Positions 13,888 to 23,023 of a stretch of 64,000 nucleotides of DNA are shown here, piece by piece; positions within the stretch are counted from its first letter, which is position 1; each line of letters opens with the position of its first letter. The notes beneath the pieces are model-generated. The model saw only the letters and a program-made list of their open reading frames with translations. It was not told the DNA's origin and made no database searches. The stretch spans positions 6,262,001-6,326,000 of the forward strand of contig CM071589.1 in NCBI GenBank assembly GCA_036429605.1, read 5' to 3'. The DNA comes from Cladobotryum mycophilum (lineage: Eukaryota; Ascomycota; Sordariomycetes; Hypocreales; Hypocreaceae). The position numbers and the translations under genes were made by a program.

Positions 13888-14529
13888 TTAGTGGAGCTTG
13901 ATATCGGGCAGTCCAAGGATGTAGGAGTAAGTGATAAGGTCCTGGGAGCTATCAACTTGTTTAATCAGCCAGGAGCAGGGGTCGAGCTGGAGCCAGTCGG
14001 TGCCGTTGTAGGTAGTGGCTTGACCCTCCTTGAGAGTACTGTGAATAAAGGGGTTAGCGAAATACCAATCTGATAGCAAGAGTAGAAGCATCGATGCTTG
14101 GCGAGAGGTGACTTACGTTAGGATGCTAGGGCTAAAGTTTGGGCCCATGATGCCTCGCTGCTTGTATCGGATGACGACATTTAGGCCATCGATGGAAACC
14201 CTGACTCTCTCAAACATATAAGAGTTCCAGCTGTCGTGAGCTCGGCGCTGGAAGTCAGTGAATTCCTCCTGGCTGTTGACTGGAATCTCGACAACTCCAT
14301 CCTTGGTAGGGTAGCGATCCTGGTATAGATGGACATCGGGAGCAAAGACCTGTGGCCCCAGATCAAAGTCGCCGTTCCAAGAGTTGATATAGTTGACGGC
14401 GATGGCCTCCTTGTAGGCTCGGTCGGGCTCTCCCGTCTTGCAGTTTTCAGTTGTTGTGGGTGCGGCGGAAGAGGAGGCGAGGAGGGCAAGGCCGGTGACG
14501 ACCGTGGAGACAAATCCTGAAGTACGCAT
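13888..14529 (-). CDS. Secreted SnoaL-like (NTF2-fold) protein
   Basis: Two exons, 14529-14117 and 14038-13888. The intron at 14116-14039 has donor GTAAGT and acceptor TTCACAG and restores the phase, giving about 187 residues. The N terminus has a clear secretion signal (hydrophobic core, then an Ala-rich end near residue 22). The rest (AYKEAIAVNYINSW, FAPDVHLYQDRYP, then a beta-rich C half with YNGTDWLQLDP) resembles the small cone-shaped SnoaL/NTF2-like fold found in many secreted fungal proteins. Substrate and role are unknown. It is the first of a run of minus-strand secreted proteins downstream of the ABC transporter. Confidence 0.7.
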
Positions 14530-15363
14530 GGCTGTTGTTGAAGGATGTGAATGAAGAGAGGTTTCAGGGGGTAGTTGCTGATTGACTGTTGGGTAATTGA
14601 GCTGTGTTTAATGCTTTCATCAACGAACGGATATATCATGTCATTATATACACAATAACCATGGAAGCCAGCATCACAACTCGCCTTCCAACAATCCCCT
14701 CATCTTGGCTCAAACAGTAGTATAATCTTGTCTGTTAGGTCTTTCATCACCACCAAAGCCAAGGAATCGGTACGCAGTGCTATCAAATCCGAAGCCCGAT
14801 GCGTTGGCTTGGCTATGCTAGAAATCTAACCATAGGTCCACCATGATCCACACTCCACCTCACGATTAACAATGGGGGCTCAACAACCCTTTCCCATCAA
14901 AGGATGGTGCCTTTTGTGATTTACAAATTTGATAGTATCGTGACTCCTAATGACAAATGCCCACCTTCTTCCCCTTTCATGAAGCCTTGGCAGTCATCGT
15001 TTCTGTCGGGTCGACCCCCTCCCCCGAAGAACGAACCGCGAACCCACGAGTTTGACATGTCAGTTGGTTTAATGGGCCTTTGGTGTAGACTAATCCCCGA
15101 CGACAAGGGAGTCGCGATCTGAGAGAGCTAGAAGAGCTTTTGACCACATGAATCCTCCCCAACCAACGGTTCGAGTCGACAAAATTCGGATCATCTTCAC
15201 AGAATGAGTGGAAGTTGAAGCTGCATCATCGTTGGATATGATGACGATCGATAGAAGTGATGCTATTTCCGAAGACAAGTCCGAATACCATGCCTGCGGC
15301 CAACACTTTCTAACCAGCCCCTTTTGCTTTGTGAGACTGTTCATTCAGTCGACGATGCACCTC
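14530..15363. other. Intergenic, no gene recognised
   Basis: Only short overlapping frames without recognisable domains. The left part is probably the promoter of the SnoaL-like gene. Confidence 0.5.
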
Positions 15364-16026
15364 TCATTTGGGGCGATGCACACAGACGGAAGAACATCTA
15401 TCAATGGAGCAACATTTCCCTGCGTTGTCGGTATCATACGCGCAACACACGTCATTGAACGGATGGCCAGCGTCTGAACATATTCCCGGCTTCTTGTCGC
15501 ATTTCTCGTCCTTCTCCCTACAGGCGCACCTCCCATCTTCCCCAACGGTTCCAGAGGCACAGCATTTGAGCTGCGCCGCTAGTTCACCGCATCGTGCACA
15601 TTCTGCTATGACACATTTGCCGTTAATGCAACTCATGTTCCGCCCATCATATGTTTTGGGTGCACAGCCTACCAGACAGTTGCACGTGCTTCCAGCGCGG
15701 TCCGTCAGAACACGACAGAAACCATCAAGACACAAGGGGTACATGTACTGGATGTCGCTGCTGTTCTTGTGTTCATTCGGTATTTTGCATGCCATCTTTT
15801 GGTCAGGAAAAGCACATCTCAGTCGGGTTTTGCAAGGTCCACCTGCGAAACCGCACGGAAACTGAAGTCTTGTGCCTATTAAGTAGGGGTCTGTTTGACG
15901 AATTTCGGTTCTGCCATCAAGTTTCCAATCACAGCCCGCGGGAAATCTCGGCTGTACGGCATGTTCGATGGCGGCGAAACACAACCCGGCCAGGGTGAGT
16001 GTTTCAAAAAGATGCATAGTCTTCAT
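15364..16026 (-). CDS. Secreted cysteine-rich protein, disintegrin/ADAM-like cysteine pattern
   Basis: Single-exon frame of about 220 residues from the Met at 16026; an in-frame Met six codons upstream (16044) is also possible. I prefer 16026 because the residues after it form a standard signal peptide. The remainder is very rich in cysteine (about 30), with segments such as NMSCINGKCVIAECARCGEL, CACREKDEKC and VCCAYDTDNAGKCC. The MSCINGKC-type loop recalls the cysteine-rich region next to ADAM disintegrin domains, but no metalloprotease domain is present. The likely role is an extracellular or surface protein in host or environmental interaction; this is inference. An alternative is a lineage-specific effector. 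Confidence 0.7.
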   Translation of the reverse strand: MKTMHLFETLTLAGLCFAAIEHAVQPRFPAGCDWKLDGRTEIRQTDPYLIGTRLQFPCGFAGGPCKTRLRCAFPDQKMACKIPNEHKNSSDIQYMYPLCLDGFCRVLTDRAGSTCNCLVGCAPKTYDGRNMSCINGKCVIAECARCGELAAQLKCCASGTVGEDGRCACREKDEKCDKKPGICSDAGHPFNDVCCAYDTDNAGKCCSIDRCSSVCVHRPK

Positions 16027-17360
16027 AGAATTGTCTTTGTCCACGCTGTTGGTCTGATGTTGGAACGTCCATCTGCACTGCCCACTTGTAAGATGTGGAA
16101 TATATAGAAAAACATTTTGATTGGATAGACAAACTTTACACTACAAAGTTTACGTCCAACACAAAGTATGCGCCGTCGCCGGACATGAGCGTGTAGATTA
16201 GAACAGGTCGGGCTGTGGCGTAATGCGGGAGAGAGAAAAAACATTGGATCATATAAGCCAAAAGAAGAGGACACAATCATCTGTACCTTATTTAGCGTTC
16301 CAGTATGTATTTTCTATCCATTTGAGTTGTTCAATAAACATGCGCCACGTTTGTGAGTCAACACATGATCTGGAAATGGTTCAAATTTTCGAAGGCTACT
16401 CTCCTGATTCAGCATAAAAGCAAATGTATAAAGCGAACAAATAGTCGTCTAATCGTTGGCCAACAGACTGAGTATAGCGATGGGATGATGCATCTTCATC
16501 CCATGATTTGTCATGTATGTTGTCAAATTATGAGGTATGAGGTCCGGTGTCCATCTCTACCACGTAGTCAGCCCTGCCAAAAGGCCTAAATGGATGTACA
16601 AAGCTTCTAGATAGCCTATCTTAGTTGGGTAGAAGTTGTTATGCGGAAAGTTTCACCTAGCATATCCTAAAACTCCACTGTGGTGTCGTTCTATTGCTCT
16701 CCACCACTTGGCAGAGAACTGCGCTCGACGATGGCTATTTCCGTCAATAGATGATGAAACTACTTGGATATTTAGAATGAGGAGTAACTGTTGTCTGTAT
16801 AAAAACAAACCAACTGCTTTTAAGCTCTCTGTTTGAGCCCGTTCAGTAATTCCGTCTTTGTTCATGGGTGCATTTGTAATCCAACCTACGCAAAAATTCC
16901 TCTGAGCCATTATGACCCAAGTCATTCCAGCCAAGTAGTGGTGGTCTGTCATTGAGGTAAAGAGATCTTATTGGCTAGCTTGAAGTTGTTGGTCAGAAAC
17001 GTCTTTGATGATTGCCTATTCTAGGGAGTCGTACGTACCAACAAACACAAAGACAATGGCTTTATGGGTCTGTTGTAACTCGGAAATGGATTAGTGTAAT
17101 GGAGTCACGATGTCATCTATGGAGAAGAGTCGCTGGATTTATCCACTAAGCGAAAAGCAATGAATCGCGATGTGTCGTTTTCTTTTTTTACTATACAAAT
17201 GTTTGCCTCCATTATCATGACCCAGCGTTTCATTCGACCAACAGCCAACTCCACTGTCATGGAACTTTTCGACCAAATATTTATCTCCCAAACACCTCCG
17301 CAAATCCCCACGTTCGTTATGTGACAACGCAGTCTCTAATACAGGAGAAAGACGTGGCGT
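16027..17360. other. Intergenic, no gene recognised
   Basis: Moderately AT-rich. Short frames on both strands show no signal peptide, domain or coherent splice pattern. Confidence 0.5.
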
Positions 17361-17600
17361 TTAATGCTTGCAGTCGGAAGTGTCATCGTGGTCGTTACAA
17401 CAGTGGCTAAATTCCTTGAGCTTGCCGCTAATAGAATGGGCAGCGCAGTCATTGTCCACAAAGGTTCCCCCACGTTTCCCACAGCAGTCGAAAGTGGCAA
17501 TTGCATCGTGCTCACCGGGGACTGCTTTGCTAATGCATTTGCAGGCGTTGACGGTGGGGGAGGCGGCGATGGCGAAGAGGAAGAACTTGAAGAACTGCAT
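17361..17600 (-). CDS. Small secreted 8-cysteine protein (copy 1)
   Basis: Intronless, 79 residues. The signal peptide (about residues 1-19) ends before ACKC. The mature part has the spacing C-x-C ... CC ... C ... CC ... C with anchors AHSI and FSHCC, ending SDCKH. The pattern differs from hydrophobins (which have C-CC-C-C-CC-C) and matches the neighbour at 18571-18804, so the two are tandem paralogues about 1 kb apart on the same strand. Family name unknown to me. Candidate effector-like secreted protein. Confidence 0.75.
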   Translation of the reverse strand: MQFFKFFLFAIAASPTVNACKCISKAVPGEHDAIATFDCCGKRGGTFVDNDCAAHSISGKLKEFSHCCNDHDDTSDCKH

Positions 17601-18570
17601 GTTGCTAGTTGTAGAGTTGCCGAATGCGTGATTCTGATAGATGGTAGAGTATCGACTTCAGTTGCGTTGCTATTTCTTGCGTTGCAGAATATGGTAATGA
17701 TCTGAAACGGTGATGGATTTTATGGTACTTGTTGTGGCAGTGAATCAGTGATGACCATGCATTGATTGTGTGGCAGTCCTTCTCTTATATCTTCATCTCA
17801 CGACCTACATTTTCAGCTCAGACTCATATGAGACCTGCGAAGAATCCTAACTTGGAATCTGTTTAGTCACAGTAATCGATTCACAAAGACGCATGATGCA
17901 AGCTTGTTACACATGCATGCAACATCAAAAGGAGTTTCCCAATTCGATGTAGCCTCATATACGATCGTTACAACCATTGGTCTAATGATAGCAAACAATT
18001 TGTACCAGCAAGATAAACAAGCGCTCAAAGTCTGTCACGCAAGAAAGATCAGCATATCAGGCATGTCACCGGAACTCGGGGTATGAGAGTACAAAGAAAA
18101 CCATGACATCCACTCGTATGATGCCCATCATGTTTTCTTAACCAGATACCGAGACACTCGGCAGAGAGCTTCTTCTCTTGGGCCGACGTACGTATATTTC
18201 TCATAAAAATTACCAGAGGATTCCTTTGACTGAATATCAAGATGTCGAGACACACCGACGCTTCGAAAAATGACAAAATAGTGGCATCCCAACATTGTAC
18301 TGACTGTGTAATTTCGGGTTCTACCTCAGATAAACCCAGCTCCGAATCCAATATACATCTTGGGTACGCCTATCTTGCCAGAAGACGAGTAAACCGACGC
18401 GATAATTTTGTGATTAAGAGAATCTGAAATCGCAAGGTGCCACGCTATCTCCCCTTGCTGCCGTCTCTTCACCGACTCTCCTACACAACCCAACCGCTGT
18501 ACGAGAAAACGATGCGCCCGACGGAAACTCTTAGTTTGCTATTCCACTCCATCTCAGTCGACAACAGACG
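17601..18570. other. Spacer between the two paralogous secreted proteins
   Basis: No further gene recognised. Short frames here lack signal peptides and domain features. Confidence 0.5.
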
Positions 18571-18804
18571 TTAATACTTGCAGTCTGAATTGAACTTGTG
18601 ATCTTGACAGCAATGGCTGAACGACTTCATGAAGTCCTTGATAGAATGGGCCTCGCAATCGGGAGAGTAAAACGCCCCCTCAAACTTTTCACAGCACTGC
18701 CAGGTAATAACTGGCTCGCTTGTGCCGCTCCCGTCTACGCATTTGCAGGCCTCAGTAAGAGGGAGCACAGCCATGGCGGCGAGGATAATGTTTGTGATCT
18801 GCAT
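18571..18804 (-). CDS. Small secreted 8-cysteine protein (copy 2)
   Basis: Intronless, about 77 residues if started at the Met at 18804, which begins a canonical signal peptide. An upstream in-frame Met at 18858 would add an unlikely leader. The mature part has ACKC, WQCCEKFEG, DCEAHSI, FSHCCQDH and a final SDCKY, so all eight cysteines and several flanking residues match the copy at 17361-17600. Paralogue by tandem duplication. Function unknown; secretion is inferred. Confidence 0.75.
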   Translation of the reverse strand: MQITNIILAAMAVLPLTEACKCVDGSGTSEPVITWQCCEKFEGAFYSPDCEAHSIKDFMKSFSHCCQDHKFNSDCKY

Positions 18805-19653
18805 GTTGGCCTTTTTTGTAAAGGTTAAGTGGTAATAAATTTGGTAGAGGAGAGACAAATCGTGGTTGCGATGAGAGTCGTGATAGTCTGATGGCTACCA
18901 AAGATGATTGTCAATTTTCTTTTCATCGCTGGATATCAACAGCGACCATAGACCAGTTTATATGCCCTATATAAAATGTTTAATGTCAGTAAGTTACATT
19001 CTATTGTCCAGATTATTGTTGCAAAATTAGTTGCCAAAATGAGACCTCAGCATGCTGCGAGAAGGAACTTCATGCAGACGTGTTCAACACAATGAGATTG
19101 ATGATTCTCATGATGCTGTGGGCGAGATTGGGGATCGGGTAGATCGGATAGATGGAGGAGAATATTAGACCACAAGCATCTTTCGTTGGACCTCACATCT
19201 TGATGCAAGGGCTTGAAGCGTAGAACACACGAGCCGTTTGGGACACCGCACCGACCGACACAGCAACAGAGCTCACATCCCTTACAGGATCTAGAACCGT
19301 GAACGCTTAACCTGTACCTATCAAAAACAGATACGAAGATCTCGAGGATGGAAACAATCTCCACTCCCGGAAAATATTGCCGGACGCCAGTTGTTAACTG
19401 AAGTTGAAGTCTTCTGGTGTTTATAATGGCCTATTTCAGCTAGTTTGAGGCCCAGTACCGTTACATTTATCGCTTAAAGGCCATCAAGTCATGGTTGGAT
19501 CTGAGAATAAATAAATTGAACTGCGCGAGGCACCCCTGTCTCCGCTGCCGAACACCCGCACATTTTATCACTCATCGCGCAACCAACAGTTGTCCATAGA
19601 AATTTATCGTGCAGTAAAAATTTTACCCTTAGTAGCGCCGTTAAAGGTATGCC
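18805..19653. other. Intergenic; only a doubtful cysteine-rich frame
   Basis: A 105-residue minus-strand frame (19364-19047) has a local cluster of cysteines but no signal peptide and no match to the two neighbouring cysteine-rich proteins. I do not call it a gene. Confidence 0.4.
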
Positions 19654-21150
19654 ATGAGTACACAGTTTCCAGGCATATTCGCGCCACGATACATCAAGTT
19701 ACATGCGCCTCTGTTCAACAGCCCCGAGGATGACGAGCAATGGAACGCCTACGATGAGAACTCTATCACATTGATTGACAGTGATGGATTCATGCTCTTT
19801 GAGACCGACTATGAGTCACTTCTAAACAAGATCATAGAATACCATGACGTTGCTGCTTTAACGCAGTATCTGGCGAAATATCCTTCTATCCTCAACCCTA
19901 ACTCATCCGAGCAATATGATGTATTCTTTCGAGCGGCTTCCAAAGGGGCTGTCGAAATTCTACGGCTGCTCCTGCGACACTATGATGCCCACCGTACTGA
20001 TGTAATATCTCTAAACGACCGACCATTTGTGCTGCTAAATGTAGCCTGCATGTTTGCGAAACTCGACATCGTGTGTTTCCTGCTCAATGACTACGCAGCG
20101 TATGCTAGTATTCATGCTAGGGGTGCCGCGGGGTTGACAGCTATACGTTCTACCGCTATTTTAGACTGTTCGAGAGCTGATCACCATGCCTCACAACGCC
20201 AGAATCTTGCTAGCGGCGAGGAACTGATGCATTTGCTGCTTGACAGAGGCGCATGTGCCGGTGACGTTGCCACTCTATCATCCCAGCAAATTGATCTTGA
20301 GGATACGGATCAACAGCTATACCAGACGGTCCTCTCTGCAGCCATCGCTTGGGCTAGTCCTGAGCTGGTCAAACAGCTGATTATCGAAGGGGCTGACGTC
20401 TGTAAGAAGACCTACGCAAGTGTTTGTACAATCCAAACATTTGGTCCCAAAGCCTCATCGATACGGGACATCATGTCAATCTTCCTTGGTAGTCTCTATC
20501 TGAATGTCAAGGGAATCTAGGCGTTGTTAGATCGCCTGAACGGCGGAACAGATATCTATGATATGCTATCAACCTTGGATAACTCAGGTCGCCTACCTTT
20601 GCATTGGGCCGCCGATGGGTATGTCCTGTCAGACATGTGCACCATATTGGATGACGAAGAGTTCATTCGGTATGCAATCGGTACCATCAAGCTGCTGGTA
20701 GAAAGCAGCCCCGACACCGTCAATGCGCAGGATGAACAAGGTGAAACGGTTTTGCATTATGCCGCTCACAGCTTTTGTCATTGGGGTAGCATATACATTC
20801 TTGTGTTTCAGACCCTTTGCAATAATGGAGTGGATGCAAGTTTGAGAAGCAGGGATGGAAATTCTCCCCTTTATAACTTATGTGCGCCTCTACTTGGAGG
20901 CTGGGCCATTGATAAGGCAGTAATATCCCCGCTATTGGCACGCGGCGTAAATTTGGCGAATATGGATTCAAGAGGAAGCACACCACTCTATAACCTAGCA
21001 CATTTTTCCGACATCTTGAGGCAGTTCAACTCTTGCTGAGCCGTGGGGCTGATATAAACGCAACAAAATCTACAAGGAAACATTCCAGTTCACGAAGCTG
21101 TGCGGGGGCAATATGTCTTCTACTTTGGCTGTAGAGCTTATGCCAGAAGA
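19654..21150 (+). pseudogene. Ankyrin-repeat protein pseudogene
   Basis: A plus-strand coding remnant of about 1.5 kb. Ankyrin-like segments are recognisable: LRLLLRHYDAH, LVKQLIIEGADV, GRLPLHWAADG, GETVLHYAAHS, GNSPLYNL, GSTPLYNLAHF. The frame is interrupted by an in-frame TAG at 20518-20520, after which the same frame continues. Two shifts near 21030 and 21070 follow: ankyrin-like text (LLLSRGADINAT, then GNIPVHEAV) carries on in other frames. The TAG is one C-to-T change (CpA to TpA) from a Gln codon. Ankyrin repeats mediate protein-protein contacts. Any N-terminal effector domain is not evident, so the original function cannot be given. Confidence 0.75.
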
Positions 21151-21442
21151 GGACGTGATTAAAGCGTAGAATGAGATGGTGAGGGTGTTACATGCAGCAG
21201 GGTGGACAAGCTGATGGACCAGAGGAATGTTGATGGTAAAACACCGTGAGATATCCTTGAGGAAACGCGGAGTAGGTGGAGAGAACAGGAGCAATTTCGT
21301 AGAGATCCAACGGGATATGTTTACAAAGGCAAACGTAGTAGGTAGTAGAAGTGCCGTAAGCGCTAGACAAAGTGCATACGGTGTGTAGTCGCTGAATGTC
21401 AAGCGGAGATTCGCGTGGACGATCCTTTCATAAAGCACTTCA

Positions 21443-21685
21443 ATGAGAATGATCAACAATGCATCCATAATACTCTATTTTAAGGGCAACCTTCGTCAAT
21501 CTACAACCCACAAGGCCACTAAATTTTCTGAGGCCCATGTTTATGCTGCTATACGAGCCCATCAATTAGCCACCGTACAGGTAGATCGACTAACAATTAC
21601 ATGCGCCCAAGCAGAAGAGCTTGTACAAACTGTTATGGCAGAGCTGAAAGGTATGCAGAATAAGCTTCTTAGAGCTCTCAATTAG
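21443..21685 (+). repeat. Possible remnant of a dispersed fungal element
   Basis: An 81-residue frame (helical, ending AEELVQTVMAELKGMQNKLL) lies in an AT-richer stretch with no complete gene. Its character resembles short conserved peptides left by dispersed repeats in fungal genomes, but I cannot name the family and no terminal repeats are visible. A stand-alone small gene is the alternative. Confidence 0.3.
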
Positions 21686-21696
21686 AACTTGTGTGG

Positions 21697-21733
21697 CTGG
21701 ACGCGCGTATAATTGCTTTTCTGGACGCGCGTA
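21697..21733. repeat. Two direct copies of a 13-mer with palindromic core ACGCGCGT
   Basis: CTGGACGCGCGTA occurs at 21697-21709 and again at 21721-21733, separated by 11 bases. The core ACGCGCGT is its own reverse complement. It could be a protein-binding site or part of a decayed repeat. Confidence 0.5.
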
Positions 21734-22546
21734 AGGTTCTGAGAGAGGGATTGGGGTTCCAAAAAGGAAAGGATCGAGTCTATTAATCTCTATGGAGTCT
21801 TTTTTCTTCTTCATAAAATTTCCATATACTCATTCACAGGTTTCTATCTAGATCTAGCTGTTATAGAGCAGCGGGCTCGATCCAAGATAATGTCGACCCA
21901 CCAGGTCTATGATCTCATCAGACAACCATCTCACGTAAGTTTGTCTCAGCCGCATTGATCTTCACGGCGTTAGAGCGTCGATCTATCATGGCGATAATGT
22001 GGGTTTGCTTGTCTCGCGGATTGTGTTCATGATAGTTTTAATGTCATTGACAAGTATTGGAATTAGATGAGGGGTTGAATTAAAAGCCCTCTATGGGCTT
22101 GATCATAATTCTATACATACTAAACTACTAAGAACATGTTATGGAAACTTAGACTCTGCTTCTACATCTTTATCTCGTAGCCCAAATGGCCTCAACATCA
22201 GCTACAATACGGATTGGGACTAATAGTTATGGGGTCAACACGATGTTACTGGGCGCCACCCTAGATCTGAATTATGAATACCACCTTATATTACTATTGC
22301 ACATGCCGAGCTCAGTTGCGCATTATAAAACCCCGCGCTCATGGCTCAGCTGTAGCCCCTTAGCTTTGATCTTATTACATTTGAGAGCTTACCTTTCTCA
22401 CTACCTCACTGATATTACGTACGTGATCCCTACGAGCACTCACTTTGATAATACGGAAGAAGTGTTCTCTTCTCATCTCACACTCCTTGTTGTACATATT
22501 GTATCTTGCGCGCTAAACAGAAAGAAAAAAGACAAGAAACGCAGCA

Positions 22547-23023
22547 ATGGTGAACCCTCAAATGGTCGCGTACGAGGAGGAGTTCAACCAGATCCAGGGC
22601 GTCGTGGATCGCCTCGTCAAGGACGCCAATTCGAAGGTTGTATTCATTGTCGATAAGAATGGGCAACTCATCACTGCGAGCGGAGATGTCGACAACCTGG
22701 ATACTACGTCGCTGGCTTCACTCACCACCGACAACACCACCACGACGGGTGGGATAGCGAAGCTGCTCAAAGAGAACGAGTTTGCGACACAACCTACCAA
22801 AGATGAAAAGGGTAGCGTTCATATCCAGCTCGTAGGTAATCGTGTCATCCTGGTCGTGATATTCGACTCCAACTCGAGCTTGGGCTTGGTCCGACTTCGT
22901 GTTCGGAAGGCGAGCGGAGAGCTGAACCACATCTTCGAGGCTATACTTAAAAAGGCCACCGATGGGGATACTCTGTTTGAGGAGATCACTGATGATGATA
23001 TCGACAATCTGTTCGACAACTAG
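22547..23023 (+). CDS. MglB-like Roadblock/LC7 protein, probably of bacterial origin
   Basis: Intronless, 158 residues, ATG in the context GCAGCAATGG. The whole chain fits the Roadblock/LC7 family and specifically the longer bacterial MglB form: an N-terminal helix with YEEEF (9-13), VDKNGQL (35-41), TTSLASLT (53-60), KENEF, a VVIFDSNSSLGLVRLR strand-helix block (103-118), and an acidic tail ITDDDIDNLFDN. In myxobacteria MglB is the GTPase-activating partner of the Ras-like polarity GTPase MglA. Fungal Roadblock proteins (dynein light chain, Ragulator subunits) are shorter and lack this tail. No MglA-like gene is visible here. Upstream there is a TATA-like ATTATAAAAC near 22323 and a pyrimidine-rich leader, so expression is plausible. 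The function in the host is unknown. Confidence 0.82.
   Translation: MVNPQMVAYEEEFNQIQGVVDRLVKDANSKVVFIVDKNGQLITASGDVDNLDTTSLASLTTDNTTTTGGIAKLLKENEFATQPTKDEKGSVHIQLVGNRVILVVIFDSNSSLGLVRLRVRKASGELNHIFEAILKKATDGDTLFEEITDDDIDNLFDN

Noticed and set aside
19047..19364. Minus-strand cysteine-rich 105-residue frame next to the small secreted proteins
   Set aside because: No signal peptide, the cysteine spacing does not match the neighbours, and the rest of the frame is His/Ser-rich noise.
20524..21039. Second ankyrin frame as an independent gene
   Set aside because: It is the same frame as 19654-20520 continued after one stop codon and has no ATG start of its own.
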